A program made the position numbers and the translations under genes. Positions 1 to 12,545 of a DNA stretch of 64,000 nt are shown piece by piece. The notes under the pieces were generated by a model, which was not told the DNA's origin, did no database searches, and saw only the letters and a list, made by a program, of their open reading frames with translations. Origin of the DNA: Phoenix dactylifera (taxonomy: Eukaryota; Streptophyta; Magnoliopsida; Arecales; Arecaceae); the NCBI RefSeq assembly GCF_009389715.1, contig NC_052399.1:21979646-22043645 (forward strand), read 5' to 3'. Position 1 is the stretch's first letter. Every line of letters starts with the position of its first letter.

Positions 1-1335
1 CCACTCCATGGGCCACTCATTTATTTTAAATAGGAAACTAATCAATCTACAGTGGTAGGACCTCACCAACTTCGTTGACGTACCTACGTGTCTTAACTTC
101 TCCGGCAGAACACCAGAACTGACTGGTTTTGCGTTTCCCTTGCGCTGTTTTTCTAACTTTTCGGACCCGCGGATCTGCCTTAAGATCAGGTCTTGGGAAG
201 GACGGCGGGCATTTCAACGGATGGATGCGCATAGAAATTCTTAGCAGTTAATTAATCCTAAAAACACATCGGGCCCGCAGACGGAGAACGGATGAGATGA
301 GCGTACGACGGCAGACATAGATAATTTTTTGATAAAGTTACAAAAACACCCTCTCAATTTATGCCAATGCCGATGACACTCCACGAATTTTAAAAAGTTT
401 GAAGAAGTCCCTCAAGTTTGCAAACTATTTTAAATTGGTGCTTCAACTCTGGACCAAGGTGCTAGTCTGCTGCTTCAATTGATGAAAATGCTCTTTTCTT
501 TTTTTAGCCTATTTTAACTTTAAAAACTATGCAAATGGATGAATAGTCGGATCATCCATATAGCCACTTTAAAATCTATGCATGCAAATGAATATTCGGA
601 TTATTCTTACTTTGAGATCCATGCAGGTGGATGAATATTTGGATCGATTCGAGATTTATGCAGATAGATGAATGATCCGATCATCCATTGATCACTTTGA
701 GATCTATGCAGACAGATGAATATTTGGATCATCCATTACATAGATCTCAGAGTGCTCGAAACTCCTTTATTCATCCATCCACATAGATTTCAAAGCGATC
801 AATGGATGATCAGAATTATTCATCAACTTGAGCATATCTCAAAGCAACCATACATGAATTCGTATGAAGAAAGATGAGCCGCGACGTCATTCTGTGATTG
901 GTGATCCAGCCGTGGATCCTTTTATAATCTGAAGGCTAATTTGGTCATAATATAATTATATACCACGATAAGATGATCCTGTAAACGGAGACGAACGGAA
1001 AGGCACGTTTGCATGGTGTTTTTAAGCTTAGCCCAATGTTTAAGGCTCTCTCTGTAATTTTACTCAATGGTTTTTATACGCCCCAAAGTGGGCGGAGGCG
1101 TGACAAATTGCACAACGGTGGGCATTTATAATCGATCGGCGATCTGACCGAAAAGGAGAATCCGGTCACTGCCTTAGGCTTCCCTTCTGTTGCTCTGCTT
1201 CGAAGTCAGCGCCTTCGGTGGCCTTGCGTCCACCGGAGACCGAATCTTTAAGCATATTACTACAGCGGTCGAAAGTTTATCCTCACCGGTGAGAGTGTAA
1301 ACCCCAAACCCAAGGAAAGAATAGCAAAAATCTAA
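1..1335. other. Intergenic region upstream of the L18a-like gene
   Basis: No coding region can be supported here. It holds an AT-rich stretch, a cluster of short diverged direct repeats (listed separately) and the presumed promoter of the downstream plus-strand gene. The short ORFs are not conserved-looking and lack splice or codon support. Confidence 0.5.
516..835. repeat. Diverged 40-49 bp direct repeats followed by an inverted copy
   Basis: About five units share a pattern of ACTTTGAGATCTATGCAG followed by an ATGAATATTTGGATCATCC-like half. They begin near 517, 566, 609, 646 and 694. From about 740 the same motif returns in inverted orientation (ATAGATCTCAGAG, then CATCCATCCACATAGATTTC), so the block could fold back on itself. 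It may be the relic of a MITE or a decayed minisatellite. Confidence 0.6.
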
Positions 1336-1343
1336 TGACGTCA
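1336..1343. promoter_or_regulatory. Palindromic TGACGTCA (bZIP/as-1 type) site
   Basis: A perfect TGACGTCA octamer lies roughly 150 bp upstream of the first splice donor of the L18a-like gene. TGACG-core sites are bound by plant TGA-class bZIP factors. A role here is inferred from sequence and position only. Confidence 0.4.
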
Positions 1344-3215
1344 AAAAGCGTCAGAAAACGGAGGGTCAAAAGTCCCCCCGCTCGTTGCCTTCGCCCACAG
1401 AAGGCACCGCCAACTCTCTCTCTCTGTCTCTCGGCGACAGCTCTCGTTCTTCCGGGTTCCTCTCCTGGGCCTCGTCTCAGTCTCCTATAGGTAAGTCCCT
1501 TCTGCTCGCTTTTTATTGCTTTTTTATTTTTTTTAAAAAAAAACTTGCATCGAGTTCCATTTCGGGCCTTGGTCTCGTTCTCGAGGAATTTGGGTTTAGA
1601 AAAACTTTTGAAGTTTGAGAGTTCGGTCTGATTGTTTTGAATTAAGTCTTGATTCTTCTGTGGGGCTTCTGCAATGGGTTTCTTTTGCTAGAGCTATTGG
1701 GAGTTTGTTTTTGTTTTTCTAAACATGGATATGGTGATTAACTTATGTTGTATTCGCATCAAAGACGGTGGGATCCTTTCCGTTTTTGGGTGGTAATTTA
1801 CAGTAGAGTTTTTTTTCTATTTTTTGGCGGTTTTCTTTATTTAAATTAATGGGAACTGATGGTATGTTGAGTGGTTTCTGTTTTCCTCCCCCTTGGACAG
1901 GTTAGGGGAGTATGGATCCTATTGACGTGCTTCAATTGATTCAATGAGTGGCTCGATCTCTATCTTAATTTCAATTAAAAGATGTTATTTGACTCGAAGT
2001 AGCTTTTGCAGATCAGGTCTAGATTGTTAGTTATTGAGGTCATTTTATTTGTACTAGCTACCTACTAAAAATATGCAGCTTTTATATATATTTAACCGAG
2101 TAGGAAGTCAATAAGAAGTAATTTTAGAAAACTGGATTAATTGAAGATGGACAATTATCACTTTGATGTTGGGTGTGCGAGATGTAGTGGAGGAGAAACT
2201 TGAAGAACCATAATCCAAGGGGAATTTCTGTTGGCTTCTTGATTGGTAGTCAATCTAGTCGGCTGACCTCAATATATATGGGACGCTAAAGGAGGAGAGA
2301 AGGACTCAATAGCGAAAGATAAGTTGATCATGGTGATACCCATTTGGGAACTACAAAAAAATTTACCCTGCACTTTCCCTTTACAGATGGGAGGTTCTAA
2401 GATCAAATCTGCTTCAATAACTTTGTTGCTATTCAGATGCATCCTGGTAATTTTATGAGAGTTAACAAAATGAGGTTGGAGGTGATGCTTATGGGAGAGG
2501 AAAAGGTAACATTTTGACATATGCTTTATAAAATTCCAAAACCATATTTGTGGCCGACCAATCCTATGACTGGGGAGACTAGATGAGCAAGATTGATTTA
2601 AAGCAAAAACCCTGTGCCAACTTATGTACAAAATTTTTATATGGATCTGATAATCCGGTCACATCCTTTTAATAAGTCCTTCCATGCAGGCTATCTCACA
2701 TCTATTGGCTTTTCTTGCTCTTTCATTATCTCGACTGTTCATATTATACGTCTTGCCTTTATTGACTATAGTTGTCTTCATTTACTTTTACCTCTTTTCG
2801 CTTGAATGTATATGGTGATCAGCTCATAGTCTTAAGGCAAGACAAACAAATAGAAGATCAATAGTGACTGTTTTTCCAAGGAATAACTCATAGGCATGCA
2901 TTAATTTTAAGGTGGCGGACCATGCATTGGAAAGCTAACTTTGAAGCTCATAACTTGTAGTATTATTTTTTATGAATTCAATCATAATGAAGGTCTAAAT
3001 TTAGTGAAAACTTCGAGAGAAAGGTGAGCTTAGGAGTTTGTGTCATACTAGAAACACTTACGTTGCTTTTCTGTTATTAAAACAGAGAATTAGTTAAATA
3101 ATTATTTGATTTCCAGTACATTATAGTTTTTTTGTTTCCAGTTTCGAAGTTACCTTGGCCTGTTAATGCTGATATGTGATAATCATCTTCGAGGAATACT
3201 AAATATTATGAATTG

Positions 3216-3870
3216 ATTAAGGCCCTGTCTGGATGGAGGTTTATCTTATTTGCCTAACAGCACTCAAGCTTGAGAGAAGGGATGATGCAAGGAAGCATTA
3301 TGGAGGAGAAGAACATAGGATAGAGAGAAACATGAATCCCTGAATTTTTAGATAGGAAATTTAATAAGATGATCATATATCTTATCGCTAAAATATTGGG
3401 TTTTGAAGTTCAAAGTTTTTGATTGGCCAGCTTCTTATGAATTGATTTAGGCCCTGTTTGGATGGCGGCAGGTTCGCCGTACCGGTATCGAACCCCGTAC
3501 CAGTGTCGCACTAGTATAGGCGTACCGAGTATCGGTACGGTACGGTATGCGGTATGCCAAGCGTACCGACATTGGCGTACCGATACCGGTACCCATCGGT
3601 ACGGATACAGTACGTCCGGTACCGATCAGTACCGACCGGTACAGCATACCATGATGTTATGGCTGTTTATCTTATCTACCTAACAACACTCAAACTTGTG
3701 AGAAGGAATGAGGGAAGGAAGCATTATGGAGGAGAAGAACATGGATTGGAGAGAAACATGTATCCCTGAATTCTCAGATAGTAAGTTTCAAAAAAAGATG
3801 TTAAATCTTATGCCTAAATTTTTGGGTTTTGAAGTTCAAAAGTTTCTCTTGATTGGCCATTCTCTTTGTT
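3216..3870. repeat. Local tandem duplication of about 220 bp, second copy interrupted
   Basis: Two adjacent blocks both start with GAATTGATT(A/T)AGGCCCTGT and continue through shared text (GGAAGCATTATGGAGGAGAAG, then GGGTTTTGAAGTTCAAA). The first spans about 3216-3433 and the second about 3437-3870. The second copy is longer because a GTACCG-rich segment sits inside it right after TTTGGATG. The GGCCCTGTTTGG start resembles a Tourist/Harbinger-type end, so the duplicated block may itself be transposon-derived. Confidence 0.7.
3463..3655. repeat. GTACCG/CGGTAC-rich insertion
   Basis: About 190 bp consists almost entirely of permuted GTAC, CGGTAC and CGGTATCGG words on both strands, ending near AGCATACCATGATG. 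It interrupts the second copy of the local duplication, and the first copy lacks it, which supports insertion. The overlapping ORFs on both strands are products of the repeat composition and are not genes. Confidence 0.65.
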
Positions 3871-6800
3871 TTTTCTTCATGATCTTTTCCCATATTTCCA
3901 CCAGCACACCTACTCTATCACAGGATATGTAATGCTCACATGCAAACAAGGTCTAAATATTTTGTTTAGCGGGCGTTAGTTATTTCTCCTCCATGGGTTC
4001 CAATTTGCCCTTGTTCTTGTTTCTCCGTTGTTCTTTGCCCCCTCCTTTTTTCCCCTTGTGACCTTGCAATCATAGCCCATTAAGGTTATGCCAACCCTAT
4101 TAAGTGTGTTATGGAGAATCCAGTGGCACAACATATAAAAAAATAGGTAGCTGCAATGTTCTTGTTGCATCTTATGTTGATTAATGGAGGAAAAAAGCCT
4201 TAGAAACAGAAAAGGAAAAAATCTTGGAAATATAGTGCTGTAGAATATTGTCAAGAAGGTCATGAAATACTGCTAATAACTCTGACTGTGCAACTTATAA
4301 AGATTTGCATGTTAAGGATAGGCTCATAAAATTTTACTGGAATGATTTGCATGTTAAAGATAGGTTCATAAAATTTTACTGGAAAGAATGGTGAGACAAA
4401 AGAACTCAAAGAAAATCAACATGATTCCAATGGATTTAGAGTGACTTGTGAAATGAAGATGTGGTTCTGGAGTGCTGTAATTGCTGCATCTTGAATGACA
4501 ATGTTCAGCATGTTCGGGCATTATGTAATAAAGACAGTTTATGCAAATGGGATGAGCATAACACTGACTAGAATCTTATGATAGGCATTCGGTAGAGCTA
4601 GGAAAGTAGAAAGATTAGAGGAGTTCAATATACATCCAGGGTCACAGAATGGTTAGGCAAAAAGAGGTGCGAATGAGACATTAGTTGAGATGAGTTAGTT
4701 GTTTATAGGAAAGAATGACAAAAAAGTATTTTGCTAGGAACTAATAGAAATATATGACCTATTGGTTATTATTATGTGGTGTTTGGTGGATAGGTTTGAT
4801 AGTGTGTGATTTACAGGAATATAGGGGTTTGAAGGATGGCATAATATGGAAACAATGGATAATGAGTTAGGGCATTAATACTGTTTAAGATTAGCCCTAG
4901 CATGACTAGTCTGCAAGGTTTATGATGTCTAATATCTTTAAATTTCCTGGGGTTTTTAGAATTGGAAACCTCAAACTGGAAGGAAAAGAATAGACATCAC
5001 CATGCTATCCCTGTTACATTATTCACTTCCCATGCTATCCCTATTACATTATTCAAACTGAAACTTCACTACGCAATCCCTACTACATTGTTCAAACTGA
5101 AAAGAATATTTATTCAAACTGAAACCTCACCAAGCATGCCATTTAATTCAAGAATATTTATCCAAAGTCGCCTGGATTGAGTCATACAACCTGGTACCAA
5201 AAAACATTTTCAGTTAGTGGTTCCTCCTTTGTTTCTTCTATCAATGATAGTTGGCCTTAATGCTAGTTGCAGTAGTATTCTCAAGTGTAATTGATTCCAG
5301 AAAACTGAAAAAAGCATCGTAAAACAAAACAAACTGGGACAATTTACTTGCTTCAGTTTTTTGCATAATATCAGATGCCAACACAACTGACATCTAATGG
5401 AAGAGTTTTAAAAGATGTCTTTGTTGTTGATCAACTGACGCTTTATTATGCACTTGTGTTGCTTATGTTACATTAAGCAGTCAATGTATATACAGTGCAT
5501 TTTGAGTTTGATTTCATTTTGAACCAGCAATCTTTGCCATAAAAGGAGCGGTTGGAGCATTTGAAGTGTTAAAGTTGTTAGGACCATTAGGTTCTGCCAG
5601 AGTTTTCTGTTGTGAGAAAAGGAGATCAGATCTGTGTTATGGTATTGATGAAAAAGGGATAAAGTGGTAACTTATGTAAAAACTTAAAAAATTGCTGTGA
5701 GATATTTTGAATATTGTAACATTAGTAGAGTGCATTGATCTTTATTTAGAAATCTTAGCAAAGTTGACAGAGCATCTCAAATGGGCTTGTTTCTTTTATG
5801 CTTATAGAATTTGACACATGCTGTTACTGATTAAAGAGGTTGAAGTGTTTGATTTTCTATTCTGATCCTATCTACTTATTTTGGTCTTTTTGGTCGTTGG
5901 GAAGTCGTTAAACTCTTATTTTCATTGATGCACTCTGTCATTCCTCTCCAAGTTGTTATGTAAATAGAGCATGTTATAGAGTATTTAGAGAGTGAGAGGG
6001 TGAAGGGGTTGAATTGGGATGAGGGCTCTATAGAATTAAATGCTGTGAGAGCCATGGAGCCAAATATTCAAGAAATAGTCAGAGAGTTTGCACTCAAATT
6101 AGGATAGACGATGTCAGCTTTATAGAACACCAGATATGTTTTCATAGCTTCTATGCATCATTTGATCAACTTTGAGCAAACAAGGATTAGCAGGTCTTCT
6201 CCTTGCTTTTTCAAACTGCATGGTCCTGCTGGCTAGATAATGGTTTATAACCTGTACGTGTGTATGTACTTTTTTACATATGTTAAGATAATAATAGCTA
6301 TTTCATTTTGTGTTTATGAAAAGAGTGAGCTCTCATCATCTATGATGCCCTAACTCTTCAATAATACCTACAGATGGGTATAAGAATAGACCTTTTATTT
6401 CTGTGACTTCATGCTGCTTATCCTTCTTCCTTTAGTGTATGTTCTGATGCAGTTTTTCTAATTGATCCAATTTGCTTTCTGAATTTCTGCTTTGGCTTCA
6501 ATATCCCTACAACCATAGACTTGTGCGAGTAAGCCAGAATTTATATGATCCAGAATATTATGTTGATGCCAGCTACTGCAACTGAATTGTGTGCTCTAGA
6601 TGATTATCTTTAGAAGTCTATTCAGTTTATGTCAAATAGGTAGCAATCCTATCATGTTAAAAACCTCTCCCTGGTGACTGAAATGGATTTGTTTTCATAA
6701 CGGGTGATATTCTTGTATGTGCTTTTGATATTCCAAAGCTAAGATTCCTTATCCTGTGAAGATGATTTCAACAATTGGAAATAAGGTCATTCAAACACGA

Positions 6801-7222
6801 ACATTGAATATGCATTTTGCAAGTGGTCCTCACAGAATTTTTTTCTAAATTCTGGACCACATATCATAAAGAATTGGATTAAATTCTTAAATTATTGCAT
6901 TCATCTATCTTTTTTGTAATTTGAATATGCTATTGATCATTTGTCTTCCAGTTATTTTTATAATGTCATGGTACTTGCTTGACCATTACCTCTTTCCGTT
7001 CTGAATACTTTTGTTTGTACCATAATTTGAGCAGGCTTATTTTTGTTGGAGAACACACTTCAGCTTCCTTCATGATCATTCCAAAAATAAATGTGAAACT
7101 TTTTTTTTTGATAAACTAACAGGTTGCAGCCATGCTTTTGGACTTCAGTAACTGGAGGTGACAGAAAATCAAGGATGTTAAGATGTACTTGTGATATACC
7201 AACTAAGCAACTCCTGACATAG

Positions 7223-9667
7223 ATGGATAAAGGTAGCTTAATTCCCCTGGTTTATGCTTTATTTACCTATTAATCTTCGTTTATTATAATTTTGCACTAA
7301 TGACCCAAGATACTGGAGCTGACAAGTTTGATTCTGTTACCAATAATCTTGCTCTGGATCACTGCAGAATAAGATATATAATTCTAACCGACTTACATAG
7401 TCTCTCTTTTTATATTTTTCTTGGCAGTTTTTGGATGTCAATGGTGCAAATGGCATCTGTTGTCATTTGTTTGATTTGTTACTATTCACTTTGGCAAACT
7501 TATGAGCAACTTTTAGGACCTTGATGATGTTTTCTTCCCAAAGATTTAGATTGAATCATAGGCAAAATTTCCACTAGCACCTACTTAACCTAATAATTTT
7601 CCTCTATATATATGTATGTAGAAATATTAATTTCTTGTATTTTGAATGAAATAAGCTAACTGGATTGTAGTGAACTGATGGTCATAGATGCTTGCTTTCA
7701 GGAGAAGTGATTAGTGGGACTGGAAACTGATTCGTCATTCATGGGACTGAACGACTTCTTATGGAATTATTGCCTAGGACATTTCTTTATAGAGACATCT
7801 CACCTAATTCTTCTTAGCCTGATCGTAGACAATGCACTAGTAGATCCAAGTCCTATAATAGTTTCATAAACCGCTAATGTCTAGTAAGGAATGTTCTTTA
7901 TAAAATATCATTTGTGACCCCTAAAAACGGTTTGGTATGAACCATGCTTTAAATACAACTTCATTTCAGCTTAACCACCTTCATATGGCAATACAGCCAA
8001 TTTAACTTTCATGGATGCATTTTGAAGCAGGAATGCAGTGATGCTTTAGTCTGCTGGAGAATATGGAAAAAGCCTCACCTCGAAAGCATCCAATTGTTAG
8101 AAACTTGGAATTAGTCTTTATTAGAATTACTGAAGTGCTATGAAATCTTTAAAACCTCGAGGCATCATGTTTAATGCTGTATCTGATTGATATCTCACAG
8201 TGAATGCAGGGCAGTCTTATGATCGTAAGGATTGTGGTGGGAAGTATATATTGATAAATGATGAAGAGGACCCACGGTTGGCTATGTTTGACAAGCCCCT
8301 CCCATGCTGCGGCTGTGGAATAGGATGGTGTTCGTAAGTGTACCTCCTCACCCCCATCATTCCTTCTATCTCACTCATTGATCTCATGAGAACACCATTC
8401 CTTTGCAGTTTGCTTTTGGGATTTGTATGCCCGTTGATATGGTACTGTGCTGCAATTCTGTACTTGTGCAGCTACTACCACAGAGATCCACGAGAGCGAT
8501 CTGGCCTTGCTGCTAATGCAATTGCTGTTAGTCTCTCTCTCGCCCCCCCCCCCCACAAAAAAAAAAAACCCCAATCCACCCGTCTTTCTTTCTCTCTCTG
8601 ACACACACACACATGCACCTACGCATGCACTGCACACATGCACGTGCAGACACAGTTCAGCAAAATCATTACCTGTCTTTCCCTCCTATAGCTACCAAAA
8701 AGCTATATGTCTGCTCTATGTAGCCCGTAAGAAGTGATTATTTCACTGTAAAACACTTCACTATTTATTTAATGACTCTTCAAACACTAAGCATGGCAGT
8801 TCCTCCAACAACTTTAATGAACTATCAATAAAAACGTTAAGAATGCTTTGTGACAATTGATCTGATATGACAGCATCAAGAAAAGATCATAATCCTTGAA
8901 ATAGCTACCATATTGCATTTTTGACAGAGCTACCTGAAAGTTGAAACCACTCATTTGATAGTTACTAAACCACTCCTTATTTGATAACTGCTATCACATT
9001 GGAAGCATTAGGAGATTCTTGCAGACTACAATGAGGTCCGAGGGATAATAATGGGAAAATACCATCTTTTGTTCTTTCTTGAGAAATGTGGTGGAAATAC
9101 CACCCTCAGGGTTTGACCCAGGACCTCTCCTTAGATTACAGGGGTGCTGACAAGCTGGCTAAAAGTTCTCTGCTATATTATTTGATATTTCCACTGCTAT
9201 TTGGAATTATTTCTTGATTATTAGCTGGACAGTTGATCTTACAACTGATGGGATCGAAGTATATCTTCCTTCTTGACCCCATCTTGTTTGGGAGGAGATC
9301 AAGGCTTTCCAAACAAGTTGGAGTTGAGAGGGAAGATATCTGTTGATGTCTCTACACTAAGCAACTTGACTTTCATTCCATGATTGTGCCAGAATTTCCA
9401 TTACAATCTCCATTTTTTCTGAAAAGAAAACAGCCATCTCTTTCTTTCTTTCTTTCTTTTTCTTTTTGTTTTTTTAAGAACAAACGGGCCCAGAAGAGAG
9501 GCCCATCATATTTTTATTAAGATCATGAATCAGCCATCTTATATTGTTATTCGTATTTATTTTAATTTCTTCCCTCAATTTATGTTCCAATTCAGCTATC
9601 TATGTATTTTCAGGCACTGGTCTGTACAATTGTGACTTTCATCACCCTGGCTGTCATCTTCCTCTAG
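7223..9667 (+). CDS. 60S ribosomal protein L18a-like protein (small two-TM membrane protein), four coding exons
   Basis: Coding exons are 7223-7232, 8210-8333, 8409-8526 and 9614-9667. They add to 306 nt, 101 aa plus TAG, and every junction is GT-AG. The first coding exon is only ATGGATAAAG; the second starts GGCAGTCT. The protein starts MDKGQSYDRKDCGGKY, has an acidic stretch (about 20-25), a cysteine cluster CCGCGIGWC (36-44), a first hydrophobic helix (about 44-65), the motif YYHRDPRERSGLAANAIA (67-84) and a second helix to the C terminus. This matches the plant family labelled L18a-like. Despite the name, known members are short membrane proteins and not the ribosomal subunit; their role is poorly defined. 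The start is fixed by the 10-nt exon joining in frame. Intron 3 carries C-, A- and CA-rich tracts. Confidence 0.9.
8541..8645. repeat. Simple-sequence cluster in intron 3 (CT, poly-C, poly-A, CA)
   Basis: Immediately after the donor of coding exon 3 there are CT repeats, a C-run, an A-run and ACAC repeats. Long ORFs called over this segment on either strand are the exon plus simple sequence read through the donor. Confidence 0.7.
9060..9190 (-). mobile_element. Possible SINE-like fragment
   Basis: On the minus strand the segment reads TTAGCCAGCTTGTCAGC, then GGTCCTGGGTCAAACCC, resembling pol III A- and B-box spacing in tRNA-derived SINEs. No tail or target duplication could be defined. It lies inside intron 3 of the L18a-like gene. 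Confidence 0.3.
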
Positions 9668-10700
9668 TTCAGGTCTTCGTGCTACACGTTCAGGTCTACA
9701 TGCAGCAAAGTTGGCAGCCAGAGAATACTTATGAACCTTTATCTAGCGAGCTCGGTGAGGGAAGCATGATGATGAATGATTTTAATGTTCAAAATTGCTC
9801 ACCAGTTCTTTATCTTGTGACGCTATGACAAAGTCATCTGTATGATAAACCACGACAGACATTTGCAGTTAATCGGTAAACTTATCTGTTCACTTTAATA
9901 TCTTGTGCAAAAATCAAGTTCTTTTGACCACAAATCTTTGGGGCTTTATTTCTCCCATTGGTAAAGGAGAGGGAAGTTGCGATTGAAATCAAACTCCAAT
10001 ATGCATTTGGGCCCTTTTGTATTTAGGATCTAATTGAAGTGCCCCTAGAGTATCAATATCTCCTTTCAGCAATCAAGTTCTTCTGCTATGCTTTGCAGTA
10101 ACGAAAGCTGACTTTGCCTACAGTGCTCCTACGATGGTGCAATCTCATCGTCGTGCCCTCTTGTAACTCCAGAGACCTGAAAATCTGAAACAGTGCATCT
10201 GTTTGTAGCTTGTTGGTTGCTAATCAGGTGGCATCATCATGACCATTAACATTACCCATCTTCAGCTATGCTAATGCACGGGAAAAGGCACCTAATTTTG
10301 GGAGCTTTACTATTTAAGAAAAATTATATTTTCATCTACTCGAGAAATTATTTTTTAGATATCTGGCTTTTTATGCCATGAATTATAACCGCTCATTTTT
10401 ATAGCGATGCAATAATATAAGCACTTGCTGAGTGGAAGCCATAGGAACGGTTGGTTGTGATTGGCTGCAGGCATGGATGGTGCGGTGCAGAAAATAATTT
10501 CTTGACCTAGTTGGTTTTCAGCAATTAATCCTTTTAACTTTTGATTCAAATTACTCTTAATGGCATTTCAATAATTTATAAGCACCGTGGGGTAGACGAG
10601 GGGAATGGTGACACTGAGTCAAGTTAAAACTTAAAAGGATTAACTGAAGCATTAAAGGAGAGAGAGGGTCCGTGCAAATGGTTGAAAGTCCAAAGGATCA
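9668..10700 (+). other. 3' UTR of the L18a-like gene and spacer
   Basis: Sequence after the TAG at 9665-9667 is probably 3' UTR for a few hundred bases, with no obvious single poly(A) site. The rest is spacer. I see no further coding sequence before the MITE at 10709. Confidence 0.4.
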
Positions 10701-10708
10701 AAATGTAA

Positions 10709-11217
10709 GGGCTCGTTTGGTTCGCAGGAAAAGGAGGGGGGAAAGTGTGGTCAACGGAAAAGTAATGAAATGCCTCTTGTTTGGTTGGAGTTTTCAAAGG
10801 AGAGAGATGGGAAAGTTGTATTCCCATGGGAATATGATTCCCACATTTCATGGGAAAGTCTTTCCCATGAGAAACATGGGAAAGTTACTTTCCCATGAAA
10901 AACATGGAAAAGTTACTTTCCCATGAGGTGGGAATCACTCCTTTTTTATTTTTTCCCAAAAAGACCCTTCAGCATTAAAGAAGCATTAAAGAGGCATTAA
11001 AGACCTAATTTTTATTAAGGGCATAATAGGAATTATACATAACTTTTCTAGGAAAGTGGATGGTCAACCAAACATAAGCACTTTGGAAATTAGTCACTTT
11101 CCCATGGTTAACCAAACATGTCAAAAGTACTTTCCTAGGGATCCTCTTCTTAGAAATCTGATTTCCAGGAATCATATTCCTAGGAGGGAAAATACTTCCC
11201 GCGAACCAAACGAGCCC
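10709..11217. mobile_element. Tourist-like MITE with perfect 17-bp TIRs
   Basis: The element runs from GGGCTCGTTTGGTTCGC to GCGAACCAAACGAGCCC, exact inverted repeats, flanked by TAA on both sides (10706-10708 and 11218-11220). A 3-bp TAA/TTA target duplication with GGGC..GTTTGG termini is characteristic of PIF/Harbinger-derived MITEs. The 509-bp interior is rich in TTTCCCATG/CATGGGAAA words and carries no transposase. A second, inverted and end-damaged copy lies at 36033-36449. Confidence 0.85.
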
Positions 11218-11220
11218 TAA

Positions 11221-12545
11221 TTGTTCCTTATTTATTATGCTGAGACTAGTTGCATTATCAAACATTCATTAACCGCTGCCACAATGACAAAACCGAGCCG
11301 CAAAGTAAAGAGTCCTATCTTCTTCTGTTGGCGGGGATGCATTTTGGTGTTGTTCTCCATTAGCAATAACTTTTGCTTGATTGGTCAAATTGGTCACTTA
11401 ACATTACCTTTTGGCCTTTGATTTATTTTCAATTAAAACTTTAAAAACAACACAGATCACAGCATTTTACCTAGCGGACACATTTTGCTCCTATTTCTCA
11501 ACTTACTAAAAGATGAAGAGGATCAGTTGAGGCCATCCTAAGTCTAATTCGTAGATCTTTCTAACATGTAAATCATGAGAGCACATTTTGTGGGCATGAG
11601 ACGGCTAAACCTCCGTTCTCCGTTCTCCCTAAATTAATCTAGTTTGCCGAGCATCCAGGGATTTGCCCACAATCTATACGAGAAGAAATTAGTGTCAAGC
11701 CCTACAAAAAAGATTTTTGAAAAACTAGTCCCTAAAATCTTTCATATTTTTATATTAATTCTCGTCTTTTTAATTCATATTTTAATTTCTTAAATCTTGC
11801 AATTATTGGTTATATTTCTTTCAAGTTAACTAAATAATAACCGAATTCTGCTTATATTTTCTTAATTTCATATCTTATAAATATTTTCGGTCTAGCCCTC
11901 ATGTTTAACCAATTCTTTAACTTTTGCCCCTTTATTGTTGATCCTCTAGTGGACAAATATGGGGTCAAAAGGGTGAAGTGAGCAGAAAGAGGTCGAGTCG
12001 TAAGTCCCATTTGCTGTTTAGCCAAGGATGCGTTTAATCTTCTTATGATTCTAGCTAATTTTAGCTAGATTCTGGACAATAAAAATTAGCGGAAGGATAA
12101 ATTTATACAAGCAAAGAACATTTTAAAAGTTTTACTTAAATATGAAAAAGGTGGGAATTAATATGCCCATGTAGAGGATTTCAAAGGCTAATACTAAAAA
12201 GTTGGATATAACTCCACAAAATCATTTATATGTGCATTTATACAGAGAAGAAGTAAGAACGAGGATGATTTCATATAGGATGGAAGCTAGGAAATTAAAA
12301 AAGGTATCCTATGTCATCGCCCTCCAATTCGTACGGACATAAGAGGACCATATCTTAAGATCCGATCATTCGAGAAGTACAACGATGAGCGGACCCAATA
12401 TGTTCGTAATCATTGGCATCCGTGTACCTCCTCAATCACCAGCCAGCCATCCCTGCAGTAATCGAGTGTTTCGGCTTTAAGCGTTGACCCTCCGCAGCCT
12501 CGGCGCGAATTCGTCACCCAGCAAAAAAAAAAAAGAGAGCCATGG
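11221..12545. repeat. Array spacer block, 3' flank of copy A
   Basis: No gene is seen. From about 11630 onward this sequence matches the 3' flank of copy D (about 37266-38221), for example TTTGCCCACAATCTATA and CTCCACAAAATCATTTATAT. The last part (CCTCCTCAATCACCAGCCAG onward) also matches the flank of copy C near 23025. This shows that the duplicated unit extends well beyond the coding region. Confidence 0.7.

Larger units (their letters stand above)
1381..7222 (+). other. 5' UTR exon and long 5'-UTR intron of the L18a-like gene
   Basis: A pyrimidine-rich leader (CTCTCTCTCTCTGTCTCTCGG near 1420) runs into a textbook donor, GTAAGT, at 1491. The next gene-related sequence is the leader just before the ATG at 7223. 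Candidate acceptors are the TTGCAG near 7129 and the CTTCAG near 7148, so a first intron of about 5.6 kb is inferred. The transcription start is not defined. The intron contains a local duplication, a GTACCG-rich insertion and long AT-rich sequence without coding signal. Confidence 0.6.

Noticed and set aside
8338..8737. Overlapping ORFs of 87-96 aa around the third coding exon of the L18a-like gene
   Set aside because: They are the exon read through its donor into simple sequence, or other frames of it.
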